Assembly (NCBI RefSeq): GCF_902806685.2
Contig: NC_048547.1
Location: forward strand, 496,001 to 560,000
DNA length: 64,000 nucleotides
Direction of reading: 5' to 3'
Origin: Maniola hyperantus
Lineage: Eukaryota > Arthropoda > Insecta > Lepidoptera > Nymphalidae
A program made the position numbers and the translations under genes. Below the pieces are notes generated by a model. That model was not told the origin of the DNA. It worked only from the letters and a program-made list of their open reading frames with translations, and made no database searches. Shown one piece after another: positions 52,669-62,918 of this stretch (its first letter is position 1; the number at the start of each line of letters is the position of its first letter).

Positions 52669-53140
52669 TTGAGCATTATTTATAAGATTTTTATAATATG
52701 TTGTGTGGCGGTGATGCTGTGTTAGTTTAACTATATATGACGAAAATTCGATCGATTCGATATTATTATGTTGAAAATGATTTAGGGGAAAAGTTCGTAA
52801 CTGGTACCAAGGAGCTTCGCATTTCCTAAGGAATTTGGATATACACGATTTTTTTATCTTTAATGTTACTAATGGGTTTTACTTTTAACACGCAAAGGTG
52901 AATACACATACACACATATGAAACTTGATTTTGAGATGTCATGATTAAATTAAATATCTATGTATTTAAAAACGAATACAAAAATTTAAATTCAAACTAT
53001 ATTGTTATTATTAACGACTGCTACTAGCTTCGCTTCCGAGGGAATTTCGAAAAATCCAGCCTAATTATTAAGACAAGTAGATTGATAAGCACTACATTAC
53101 AAAGGGAACCTCAAAAATTTCAGCTTTCTAAGTCTAAGGG
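52669..53140. other. Unassigned; worn Helitron-like scrap
   Basis: 53020-53135 keeps CTAGCTTCGCTTCCGAGG and TTTCAGCTTTCTAAGTC; the rest is unrecognised. Confidence 0.4.
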
Positions 53141-53448
53141 TGCTGCTGTTATAGCTTAGTGGTTAGGACGTCCGCCTCCTAATCGGAGGTCGGGGGTTCG
53201 ATCTCGGGCACGTACCAATAACTCTTCGGAGTTATGTGCATTTTAATTAATTAAATATCACTTGCTTTAACGATAAAAGAAAATATCATGAGGAATCCTG
53301 CATGCTTGAGAGTTCTCCATAATGTTCTCAAAAGTGTGTGAAGTCTGCCAATCCGCACTCGGCCAGCGTGTTAGACTATAGCCAAAGCCCTTCTCACTCT
53401 GAGAGGAGACCCGTGCTCTGTAGTGAGCCGGCGATGGGTTCGGTGTGG
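53141..53448 (+). mobile_element. SINE-C, full-length
   Basis: TATAGCTTAGTGGTTAGGAC with B-box GGTTCGATCTC, AAAGAAAATATCATGAGGAA, CTGCCAATCCGCACTCGGCC and GTAGTGAGCCGGCGATGGG. Confidence 0.85.
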
Positions 53449-53816
53449 ACATTATTTTCTACCGCGTACTGTATAACGTGCTAAGGTTATTGCAAGTAGA
53501 GTGAGAGTGAGAGTGAAAAAGTAAAAAGTACAGAAGTGTAGTAGTTATAATTCCAAGTCATTGCAAATGAATAGGCCCTCGAAAACTGCAAGTGGATTAC
53601 TTCTATGCAGGGCAAGTTATTCTTTACAAATTACGAGAGCCAGCCCCGTTGACTCTGTCAAAAGAAAACACTCCAACGGAATTATGTCGTTGGCGATATG
53701 AAAAGGAAATTCTTTTCTGTTCCTATAAAAGCTATGGTGAATTCAAAGATAGGTATGCTAGTCAAACCTAAAACTGATGTACTACTATAGAGAACGGTAA
53801 ATGTACTTCGACAACC

Positions 53817-53940
53817 GCCCTGGCGCAGTGGTAAGCACTGTTGTCTTATTAGTGGGAGGTTCCGGGTTCGATTCCCGGCAGGATTATAAAATTTGGCATT
53901 TTATAATTTCTAAATTTCTGGTCTGATCTGGGGGCTGAAT
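53817..53940 (+). mobile_element. SINE-D 5' part
   Basis: ACCGCCCTGGCGCAGTGGTA, GGGTTCGATTCCCGGCAGG and TAAATTTCTGGTCTGATCTG; the body stops there. Confidence 0.8.
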
Positions 53941-53949
53941 CACGTTACG

Positions 53950-54366
53950 TTGTGTTGGATTGAAATGATAGATTAATAAATATAATTTAAACTAAAACTA
54001 AAACCTTAAAAAATACAATATTATAACTAAAATATATTATTAAAAGGCAAGGTTCCGAAGATACTGGCAGCGTTCCCCCTTTGAATAGCTAGGCTAATTC
54101 TTTGTCCGAGGTAGCTGCCAGCTCTTCGGTCTCCTGTGATGTCGACGACTAACCTTTTTGCTATTTCATTAAAAAGTCTTATAGCGCTAGGACCCCACGG
54201 ACCAAGGGTCTCGACACCGAATGGGACAAATTCATATTCGGAGCCTAGACCCCTGTATTTGCTTGTTTTGGCTTTTTCAGCCGCTTCACATGCCGCACCA
54301 GCTCTGTTGTTGGTTCCATGTAGATGGGAAGGGGCCAGTGTGTCTGAACAGGTTGCAAATAAAATA
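53950..54366 (-). pseudogene. LINE ORF C-terminal domain, second copy
   Basis: Minus strand from 54366: CSDTLAPSHLHGTN, AACEAAEKAKTSKYRGLGSE, FVPFGVETLGPWGPSA, then DITGDRRAGSYLGQ and ISLAIQRGNAAS before the frame ends at about 54045. It aligns by eye with the + strand copy at 49870-50169 and extends further upstream. A 3' UTR with A-rich stretches follows to about 53950. Its upstream edge abuts the LTR-like insertion. Confidence 0.7.
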
Positions 54367-54381
54367 TAATATAATATACCT

Positions 54382-55668
54382 ATTGGAGGGTCGATATTGA
54401 AAGAGTTCTTACTGTTATTGGAGGGTCGATATTGAAAGAGTTCTTACTGTCTGTAGACACCGTGAAAAGAAACGTATGAGCTTTACTCTACGGAAGGTAG
54501 CCATCTTTATTTTAGTTGTCAGAGTTGGACTTTGACACGCACGCATTTGTTGTGGTTCACAATTTTCTCTCGCATTAAATTAATTAAGTAGGTATCAGAT
54601 TGTAGCTTAGCTAATTATTATTCTTTGAGATAGGTAGGTAGTTTCTTAATCGTGATATTTAATTCGGTGATTGTGATATAGTTAGAACAGTAATTGTTCG
54701 ATGCTAATGTACATTGTGTTAAATCGTAACATCTAGTGCCATCCGGTGACTTTGTCTGCAAAGCACTATTAATAATGTTCGCGTAGTTGTTTGACGAATA
54801 TGGAATACTAATTATTGGTGAATATTAGAGTAATTCGTGAGTTAACGTTTGGCTCAGTGGATAGATTATTATAAGGACATCCGTTAAGGTTATTTCTGCA
54901 GACGCTAGTGATTTAGAGTGTAATTGGAGATATACCGGCAGTTGAGATAATGATTAGTTTGAAGTGATAGTTTAGTGCGATAGTAACTTGAAGTTAACTT
55001 TGATAGTAGGTACCCGCTTTAGAATCGTATAACCCGGTTGGTAAAGGATCATTGATGACTCTCGTGTAATGTTGAAATGGATTAGACAATGAGTTGCCCA
55101 TGAGATCGAATAGCTTACATTCTACCTGGTTTCTGTTGTGATCGCTTATTTGGGTGGATAGTAGTGGTGGCGCACGATGCTATGGTGTTCTGTATGCAGA
55201 TGTGCACAGAGTGGAGAAGGTAGAGCTATTGCGATATTCTGAATTAGTAATGAGAAGTCAATTATAAGATCTGGTTTAGATCGTAAGAGAGTCGATGCAA
55301 TGATCCTTTTAAGAGCGTTCATGAAGTTGTGATTGATTACCTTGAGATGATTAGATAACGGAATAGGTCGTGACTTGATTGAGAGGTTGCAATAGCAATT
55401 GCGCCCTAATCACACGATGTAATGTTTAGCTTAGGTTAGCTAGTTTAGAGTGAGGTGAGGGGTCGCTGTGAGGGGTGGTTGGAGGCGACCATAGGTAGGG
55501 TTAGGTTAGGGTGATCTGGTTGTGTTACGTTGATGGTTTCCATGTGCGATACGTTACTGAGAACTATTTGTAAAGAACATGGATTAAAGTACCTACTTAT
55601 TAATTACTACCTCCTGATGTCGGCTAAAGATGAATAATAATTGTCAGCCATCCTCCTGTTCTCCGACA
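54382..55668 (+). repeat. Left LTR-like repeat, with 35-bp tandem duplication at its edge
   Basis: The first 35 bp (TATTGGAGGGTCGATATTGA onward) occur at 54381-54415 and again, identically, at 54416-54450; the right repeat has one copy. The rest (to CTCCGACA) matches the right repeat without net insertion or deletion. No coding frame of note. Confidence 0.9.
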
Positions 55669-56149
55669 TCAGAAGTGGGATACACGATTTATGCCCACAT
55701 TTTCGAAAATCATTGCAACACTAGCTTTGTTTAAAAAAAAAAAAAAAAAGTTACAAGATTTTTTTTTTTTTTATTTATTTGTGCAAGACATGTTTTCAAT
55801 TTTAATACCCACACGTGGTCTTTCTTGAAAAGCTTGATTTACTTTTGTGTGTTTTGAATAAAAAGAGAAAGAAAGAAGGATTATTTTGTGTAGAGATGCG
55901 CTAAGGAGTGGTGAAAGTGGCCGTGATTTAATGGAGTTAAACTCAAAACTCGAATCATTTATTCAAAATAGTTAAGTTTAGTTAATTTACAATTTTGACT
56001 GTCAGTTGTTGGAGTTATGTGGTATGGTGGTGATGGTGAATTGTGTAAGCTTGGAGCTAAGGCTACGAGGGTTCCAAACTACTTGGTTTCCTTACTAAAT
56101 GGTTATAGCATTGGGAGTGTGATGTCCCAGCACGGTTGTCATCTAATTT

Positions 56150-57828
56150 AATAGCTAGTGGTCTGATGTTTTCAGCTGCTGAGATTGACTATCTAGCACT
56201 CTCAGATCATGATGCTACTTGGGCATTGGCAGTAAGGGTTGAAAAAAAAAGTGCGATATAGGTCTGCATGGTCTTAATATGGGAGGGACTACAACGGGGA
56301 TAATACGAAATAATTTTATTCATGAAATTTATCTAGTCCCTTACATTTTCGAATATTCGGAAAGCGTCGGCGAGGCATTTGATTCCTTTCATGATGTTGT
56401 ATAACTTTTCTATGTGCTGTGTTTACCCTTTAAGAAGGTGAAAATGGATAATTGTAATAATAAAACGGTATGGTTGACTGAAGGGATTTTTGGTATAATA
56501 GAGTCACCGAGTGACACTGAAGCTGGGCTAAGATGAGATGAGGACTGGCTCTGTAGAGGAGTGCGCTATTCGCCTATGCAGTGTATTTGCAGACAGAGTG
56601 AATCAGTCGTTTGAATAAGGGGTTTTCCCTAGCAACTTAAAAATTTCTATAGTTACCATTCCTGTAGCCCGTGTTCAAAAAAAAAAGGCGATTGATGTGG
56701 CACCGTCCTATAACATTGGTGCCAATATTAGCGGGAATGATTGGAAAGGTAATGGTGAAACGTCTCAAAAAAATTCAATGCCAATGGTGTGCTCGTGGAT
56801 GAACGATTTGGTTTTTGCAATGACAGCTCCACTGTCGAGGATTGTTTCTGTTTAAGTGGAATAGATAATGATAGCCTGAATGACAGGGTACCTATTGCTA
56901 TTATTTTTCTGGATGTGACTAAGGCTTTTGACTTTGTGAATCATAAAATATTATTGGATAAATTAGATGGATATGGTGTTGCAAGAAGAGCTTATGAATG
57001 GATAGAGTCGTATTTGAATGGACTGAAAATGTGCGCTGGGATTGCTAGAATGAAAAATAATACCAAAGGGTGTACGAATCTCTACTGGAATGTGATAAGC
57101 GGGGGGTACCTCAGAGTGTATGGTATGTGTGGTGTATTAGAATCCTTCCGTTTGAACTGACTTCAAAAACGGAGGAGGTTTTTAAATTCGCCGGAATATT
57201 TGTTTTCTTTTTGTAACTTGTATTGGTGACATTACGATAGCGACCATTGTTCGTTGTGTATTGTTTGCAGATGATAGAATAATGTTGAAGGAACGTAGGA
57301 ATGGGAATTGAACGGCGCTTTGGAGGATAATTAATTGAATTAGTAATAATGACTTGGAAGTGCGCTTAAATAAAACTAAAATGATGCAGTTCATGATCAT
57401 GCGACGATGGAGAGGGTTGATGAGTTAAAGTTTTTGGGAATAATTTGCGACAAGAACTCTAATTTGAGGGTGCAAGGTGTGTGTGCTGAATTGGACGAAT
57501 TTGTGTATGCGTGGGGGTCCTTCCACTGCGATGTATGAGCATAGAGGATATGGGCGTATTTATTAGGAGATGTCAAAAATATTTCCAACGAGATTATGAG
57601 GTAAGGATGAGTGGGTCGGTTGGATGCACGCACGAGCTATGCATTTCAGAATGTCACAGTGGTACATGCATTAAAAGCGTTTGCGCTATGGCTGTAAAAA
57701 AAAAAATGAACAATAAGCTGCTGATTGACCTCAAAAGGATGAGTTTGGATGTGTATAAGGAAGAGCTTAGTGAATTGCTTTTGGAAAAGTGCTATTGCGA
57801 CGTTAAAGAATATTTGATTTATAAAAAT
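56150..57828 (+). pseudogene. Decayed jockey/CR1-like endonuclease-RT gene
   Basis: Motifs appear in the right order across shifting frames. An endonuclease end ALSDHDATWAL (SDH at 56202-56210). A linker CFPLK-like stretch and VWLTEGI near 56420-56490. RT motifs FGFCNDSSTVEDC (about 56807), IIFLDVTKAFDFVNHKILL (about 56910), FADD (57264-57275) and VDELKFLGIICDK (about 57420). A C-terminal KCYCDVKEYL (about 57790). The 123-codon and 198-codon frames are its longest open parts. Stops and frameshifts elsewhere, and a Rep-H scrap at about 57163-57220 between the GVPQ-like site and FADD, rule out function. YG and SYL spacing after the FLD motif supports the non-LTR rather than LTR class of RT. Confidence 0.8.
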
Positions 57829-58020
57829 GGGTTGTCTAAACGGCGAGGTGGCCATTTAGATGATAAACGGCGAGGTGGCTGTTTTGAAAAAAAAAGGGGG
57901 TTGTCTAAAAGGCGAGGTGGCCATTTAGATGATAAACGGCGAGGTGGCTGTTTTGAAAAAAAAAGGGGGTTATCTAAAAGGCGAGGTGGCCATTTAGATG
58001 ATAAACGGCGAGGTGGCTGT
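57829..58020 (+). repeat. 69-bp minisatellite, 2.8 copies, in frame with the LINE C-terminus
   Basis: Units start at 57829, 57898 and 57967 and encode GLSKRRGGHLDDKRRGGC then FEKKR. The period is a multiple of three, so the frame stays open from 57511 to 58107. Arginine-glycine repeats of this kind bind RNA in other proteins; here the host gene is dead. Confidence 0.9.
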
Positions 58021-58415
58021 TCCGATAATGGATGGACGGCGGCGTGGCCGTTTCAGCTGAGGGGAGTTAGCTTGGTGTATAGTGTGGTGGGTATTTGGAA
58101 CAGGTGATAGGATCAGTAGCGGGGTACTGCTGGAGTTCGGGTTTTATGAGACATAATTATGAGCGGTGAGTCTATTATGGCAAATGGTGCAGTGTGTACA
58201 GTTACAGTTACAACAACAACAATACAGTTGGGCTATGCTTTGGTTGTGTCATGCTTGTTTTATTTGTAATGGTTGTGATATGCATGCTACAGAATATGTG
58301 GTTTGTGTGCTTGTGCTGATTGTCAGGATGAACGAGCGGATGTTCTGACGTTTATAAAATGTTTGTGCTTGATACATACTAGCGCCCGAGGACGGTCGCA
58401 TGTCAGAATGGCCGT
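58021..58415 (+). other. Internal region before the right repeat
   Basis: GT-rich sequence without recognised motifs; the last bases before the repeat (GTCAGAATGGCCG) are not a polypurine tract. Confidence 0.5.
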
Positions 58416-59667
58416 ATTGGAGGGTCGATATTGAAAGAGTTCTTACTGTCTGTAGACACCGTGAAAAGAAACGTATGAGCTTTACTCTACGGAAGGTAGC
58501 CATCTTTATTTTAGTTGTCAGAGTTGGACTTTGACACGCACGCATTTGTTGTGGTTCACAATTTTCTCTCGCATTAAATTAATTAAGTAGGTATCAGATT
58601 GTAGCTTAGCTAATTATTATTCTTTGAGATAGGTAGGTAGTTTCTTAATCGTGATATTTAATTCGGTGATTGTGATATAGTTAGAACAGTAATTGTTCGA
58701 TGCTAATGTACATTGTGTTAAATCGTAACATCTAGTGCCATCCGGTGACTTTGTCTGCAAAGCACTATTAATAATGTTCGCGTAGTTGTTTGACGAATAT
58801 GGAATACTAATTATTGGTGAATATTAGAGTAATTCGTGAGTTAACGTTTGGCTCAGTGGATAGATTATTATAAGGACATCCGTTAAGGTTATTTCTGCAG
58901 ACGCTAGTGATTTAGAGTGTAATTGGAGATATACCGGCAGTTGAGATAATGATTAGTTTGAAGTGATAGTTTAGTGCGATAGTAACTTGAAGTTAACTTT
59001 GATAGTAGGTACCCGCTTTAGAATCGTATAACCCGGTTGGTAAAGGATCATTGATGACTCTCGTGTAATGTTGAAATGGATTAGACAATGAGTTGCCCAT
59101 GAGATCGAATAGCTTACATTCTACCTGGTTTCTGTTGTGATCGCTTATTTGGGTGGATAGTAGTGGTGGCGCACGATGCTATGGTGTTCTGTATGCAGAT
59201 GTGCACAGAGTGGAGAAGGTAGAGCTATTGCGATATTCTGAATTAGTAATGAGAAGTCAATTATAAGATCTGGTTTAGATCGTAAGAGAGTCGATGCAAT
59301 GATCCTTTTAAGAGCGTTCATGAAGTTGTGATTGATTACCTTGAGATGATTAGATAACGGAATAGGTCGTGACTTGATTGAGAGGTTGCAATAGCAATTG
59401 CGCCCTAATCACACGATGTAATGTTTAGCTTAGGTTAGCTAGTTTAGAGTGAGGTGAGGGGTCGCTGTGAGGGGTGGTTGGAGGCGACCATAGGTAGGGT
59501 TAGGTTAGGGTGATCTGGTTGTGTTACGTTGATGGTTTCCATGTGCGATACGTTACTGAGAACTATTTGTAAAGAACATGGATTAAAGTACCTACTTATT
59601 AATTACTACCTCCTGATGTCGGCTAAAGATGAATAATAATTGTCAGCCATCCTCCTGTTCTCCGACA
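58416..59667 (+). repeat. Right LTR-like repeat
   Basis: Matches 54417-55668 throughout by eye, with the same ATTGGAGGG start and CTCCGACA end, and is followed by TACCT. Confidence 0.9.
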
Positions 59668-59779
59668 TACCTAATATAATATTCCATAATATGCCAGACA
59701 AGTTGATCAGCCCTGACTTCGCTCGGTTGTCGGCCCAGGCCTATTCTATTAATCAACTAAGCCTTCCATTATAATGCCT

Positions 59780-59925
59780 TGTAGAAACTGATAATCGGTA
59801 TAATAGGTTTATTAAACCATACCCACTGGTTAGCCCGCTCCCATCTTAGATTGTCACTCAGTACTTATTAACCCATGAGATCGCAGTCAAGGGCTAACTT
59901 GTATCTAAATAAAAAATCTACCTTA
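59780..59925 (+). mobile_element. SINE-D 3' part
   Basis: CCATACCCACTGGTTAGCCC, GCTCCCATCTTAGATTGTCA and AGTCAAGGGCTAACTTGTAT, then an A-rich end; it lies just before the promoter-like block. Confidence 0.75.
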
Positions 59926-59944
59926 ACATTTTATCCCAAGTTGG

Positions 59945-60125
59945 TGGTGGCGCATGCGCGGAGGATCCGCTCCTTGAAGTCCAAACTTGTGTCCCCCAGT
60001 TGCGTATCAACCGTTCGGGAGGGATATTACCGCCATCTTGAATTTTTGAGCGACGATTATCGTAATATTGCAATACTGCGAAGACGTTTTGTGTACCGAT
60101 AATGTACAAGTTTCGTTCAGATTTC
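59945..60125 (+). promoter_or_regulatory. Promoter-like block: NRF1-like and YY1-like sites, initiator
   Basis: GCGCATGCGC at 59950-59959 is the NRF1 (insect Ewg) core. CCGCCATCTTG at 60030-60040 is a YY1/Pho site in reverse. TTCAGATTTC at 60116-60125 resembles an insect initiator. The spacing is usual for TATA-less promoters and the block leads straight into the signal-peptide exon. No repeat family overlaps it. Confidence 0.6.
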
Positions 60126-60167
60126 TTTTTGTTGTGACGTTGTTAGTGTTGTGACGTTGTTTTAGTG

Positions 60168-60237
60168 ATGTGGCGGCGGTTGTTGATTGTAATACTTGTG
60201 GGAGTTACAGTGTTGTTCCGATGTACGGATTCTGTCG
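60168..60237 (+). CDS. Candidate first coding exon of a secreted or membrane protein
   Basis: From the ATG at 60168 the frame reads MWRR, a hydrophobic run of 13 residues (LLIVILVGVTVLF), then RCTDSV, and ends with one base at 60237 before a GTAAGT donor (60238-60243). That is a textbook signal peptide (basic n-region, hydrophobic core, polar end) cut off by a phase-1 intron, a common layout for secreted-protein genes. The upstream 180 bp carry promoter motifs and a possible start site about 50 bp from the ATG, so the 5' UTR would be short. I found no second exon before 64000; a long first intron full of repeats is usual in Lepidoptera. The protein family cannot be told from 23 residues. Alternative: a chance frame next to a promoter of a gene on the other strand. 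Confidence 0.6.
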
Positions 60238-60894
60238 GTAAGTTTTACTTTTATTGAAACTTTGTTATATATTTTCATGAATTATTTATTGTACGTGAAG
60301 TGGCAGTTGATGGATCTCTTTTATACCTACACTTGGGCACAGCTTAGATATAAATTGGGTGCTCCAAAATATTTTAAAAAATGTAGTAGGATATAATTTT
60401 CTGTGCAAATATTGTCGTAGTGTTTAATTTTTTTTAAATATATATAGGTTTAGGATTAAGTTCTTTAACTAGCAAATATAATTTGTGGTACCTACCTACT
60501 TAACATAAAAAATATTAAGTACAAATAAATGAATAGAATACGAATAAATTAACGTTTCATAAAACATGACTAAGTAGGTAATTAGGAGAAAGATTATAAG
60601 TAGGCACCTACTTGTTATGTAGACAATCAATACTTATAATAAAACTGTAACAGTAATATATATATTTGGATGTTGTTTTTAATATTATAAATTTAATAAA
60701 ATCGATTCTTTGTTATCTTTCTTTTATATTTATTTATTTTTAATAAGATCGGATTATTATTTCATTCTTACCTACTTTAATTTTTGATTAGTTTACTAAT
60801 TTATGTAAAAATAGGAGTAGGTATAATTATTATTTCAGCCCCTTTACTTGACCCCCTTACTTACTACAACGTAACTCTTGAATCTAGAAATGTT
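60238..60894. other. Presumed first intron, AT-rich
   Basis: No repeats recognised; very AT-rich with several TTATTTATT-like runs. Frames of 66-78 codons here are not supported. Confidence 0.4.
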
Positions 60895-60960
60895 ACTTGC
60901 CTTGGCCGGAATCAAACCCGGGACCTACCACTAACAGCGCCAACCGCTGTGCCAAAGACG
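60895..60960 (-). mobile_element. SINE-D head fragment
   Basis: Reverse complement has GGCACAGCGGTTGGCGCTGT and GGGTTTGATTCC, the A- and B-box regions. Confidence 0.65.
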
Positions 60961-61189
60961 ACATCATATTATTATAATCAAGAGATAGAAAAGTGGAGAA
61001 ACTATCCCCTATTAATATAACACGGATCATTATTCCAAAAGTCCTTCAGGACTGTCGCCGAGGGGTCTGTTGCGACGAGTAAAGTAAGTTAGTCAGTTTA
61101 CGGACACCTATTACGTTTCGTCCCTTGATATATCAAATCTTTGAGTGCCAACATGGCTGCTCAACCCGCCTGGAAACATTTCTGTGCGC

Positions 61190-61280
61190 ATAAAATCAAA
61201 ATCAAAATCAAACAATTTATTCCAAATCAGTACCCTTATTATAAATGCGAAAATGTGTTTGTTTGTTGGTTTATTGGTTT
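61190..61280 (+). mobile_element. LINE-type tail and Hel-1 5' fragment
   Basis: AAAATCAAAATCAAAATC followed by AATTTATTCC is a LINE-like tail in reverse. From 61228, ACCCTTATTATAAATGCGAA and GTTTGTTTGTTGG are the start of Hel-1 (+). Confidence 0.6.
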
Positions 61281-61503
61281 ACTAGTTGATGCCCGCGACT
61301 TCGTACGCGTGAATTTAGGTTTTTGAAAATCCCGTGGGAACTCTTTAATTTTCTGGGATAAAAAGTAGCCTATGTCACTTTCCTGGTCTTTGACTATTCC
61401 CATGCAAAAAATCACGTCGATCCGTTTCTCGGTTGAGACGTGATTGAAGGACAAACCAACAAACCAACAAACAAACACACTTTCGCATTTTTAATAAGAG
61501 ACA
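61281..61503 (-). mobile_element. Hel-1, near full-length
   Basis: ACTAGTTGATGCCCGCGACT to GCATTTTTAATAAGAGACAT. Placed directly against the start of another Hel-1 in the opposite direction. Confidence 0.85.
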
Positions 61504-61660
61504 TTAATACGGGAGTTGAACAATATTTTTTTGTTGTTGCCAAAAACTATGTTTTATCTTTCCAACAGTACTTCTTTTACTCATTTTCCCAGAAATTCAG
61601 CATTTCACTGAAGAAAAGTAATTCAAGAAGGAATGACTTCCACTCCAGAAGTTCTATTAT

Positions 61661-61690
61661 CCCCCCCCCCCGGAGGGTCCTGGGGGGGCG
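61661..61690. repeat. Poly-C/poly-G palindrome
   Basis: An 11-C run, then GGAGGGTCCT and a 7-G run. It may fold strongly, and it may also be hard to sequence. Confidence 0.7.
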
Positions 61691-61810
61691 ACGTCTGACG
61701 GTGAATAAAAGTTAAAGACTCTCTCAAGAGCTTGTCCAAATTTTTACACTCAAAATCTGTTTTTACATTACACGATGCGATTTCAAATTCAAATAATTTA
61801 TTCACAATCA

Positions 61811-62031
61811 CTACCCCTATTATATAAATGTGAAAGTGTGTTTGTTTGTTGGTTTGTTGGTTTGTTCTTAAATCACGTCGCAACGTAGCAACGGATCGAC
61901 GTGATTTTTTGCAAGGGTTTAACGACCTGGAGAGAGACACAGGCTACTTTTTATCCCGGAAAATCAAAGAGTTTTCACGGGATTTTTAAAAACCTAAATC
62001 CACGCGTACGAAGTCGCGGGCATCAGCTAGT
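61811..62031 (+). mobile_element. Hel-1, full-length
   Basis: ACCCCTATTATATAAATGTG, AATCACGTCGCAACGTAGCA, CTTTTTATCCCGGAAAATCA, ACGAAGTCGCGGGCATCAGC and TAGT. Confidence 0.9.
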
Positions 62032-62094
62032 AGGTAATAAATTACATTTATTGATGGTAGGTTGTTGGATTTGTAAGATGATATAGAGGTGATA

Positions 62095-62200
62095 ATTTCT
62101 TATTACGCGAACTAAAAGCTACGAGTGTTCCAAACGCGCCCAGGTCTGAGAGCCCACAACAAACTGAGCCGGTTATTCTTTTTACTATCACCACTTTACA
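62095..62200 (-). mobile_element. LINE-K 3' end
   Basis: Reverse complement: GGCTCAGTTTGTTGTGGGCT, CAGACCTGGGCGCGTTTGGA and ACACTCGTAGCTTTTAG. Better preserved than 9595-9710. Confidence 0.65.
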
Positions 62201-62689
62201 AAACTAATATGTATAGTCCGGTACAAATTCGCCGTCCGAACAACTAAATAAATAAATGAGTATGTATTTGTTTATTTATTTTTAGAAATTGAGAACTCAC
62301 TCAATGCTCAATTTTTGCTCAATGTGTCAACACAAAAGTACGATTTTAGTCCTTATTCTAAAGGTATCTATTTATAACATGATAGAATATGACACATAGA
62401 GCAAAAATGCATTATTATTTATTAAAAAACTTACAAAACAAATACAGCATTGGGAAAATGTCAACCATTAAAAGTGGAAAAGTTACGTAAAAATATCTTA
62501 GTTCGTACTTCGTAGAGTAGAGAGAAGATAAATAATTCGGACAAGCACTTCAAAGTGTAGTTAAGTTTAGGCGTTCCCTCAGGACCTCCTTACGAGGGTA
62601 CGAGCACAACGTCCGGAGTGAAAACTGTCCTTTTGTATCCTCGTTTACCTACTGTTTATTTGAATTAATCAAGTGACATGTCATTTAGT
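62201..62689. other. Unassigned stretch
   Basis: AT-rich; CTCAATTTTTGCTCAATGTG is a short local repeat. No exon seen. Confidence 0.35.
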
Positions 62690-62918
62690 GACAAGTCCCG
62701 CAAATTGCTATTGCGCTGGAACCATGTCTCATATATACCTACTCTAACTGCTAACAGAAAAAGAGGCAATAGAAATACACATTTTGTGAAATCTATCCTA
62801 CCAATTACGATTCACGAGATACCGTCTGCTGACAATATGTAAGACGGACGGACGGACGGACAGCGGAGTCTTAGTAATAGGATGCCATAGGCACCCTTCT
62901 GGTACGGGACCCTAGAAA
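62690..62918 (+). repeat. MITE-Q scrap joined to Rep-F
   Basis: 62692-62738 has AAGTCCCGCAAATTGCTATT and GCGCTGGAACCATGTC (MITE-Q). From about 62745 the Rep-F 3' half follows, with a GACGGACGGACGGACGGACA run and GGCACCCTTCTGGTACGGGA. Confidence 0.65.

Larger units (their letters stand above)
54382..59667 (+). mobile_element. LTR-type non-autonomous element carrying a dead LINE
   Basis: Two direct repeats of 1252 bp (54417-55668 and 58416-59667) sit a constant 3999 bp apart and appear identical by eye. The whole unit is flanked by TACCT at 54377-54381 and 59668-59672. Terminal sequences (ATTGGAG at the left, CTCCGACA at the right) are loosely inverted, as LTR ends are. The 2.75-kb middle has no recognisable gag, protease, RNase H or integrase; it holds a decayed non-LTR RT. 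No purine tract was seen before the right repeat, and CAGAAGTGGGAT right after the left repeat could not be assigned to a tRNA primer site. A LARD-like element is the likeliest reading. Confidence 0.7.

Noticed and set aside
55490..55515. Telomeric TTAGG repeat
   Set aside because: Only about two GTTAGG-like units inside the LTR-like repeat; insect telomeric arrays are far longer.
54382..59667. Penelope-like element
   Set aside because: The terminal repeats and edge duplication recall that class, but the RT motifs (FLD..KAFD, FADD, endonuclease SDH) are of the jockey/CR1 type and no GIY-YIG domain was seen.
54382..59667. Endogenous retrovirus
   Set aside because: No gag, protease, integrase or envelope-like sequence was found between the repeats.
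61661..61690. G-quadruplex regulatory element
   Set aside because: Long single C and G runs are also typical of sequencing or assembly errors; no gene is nearby to give it a role.
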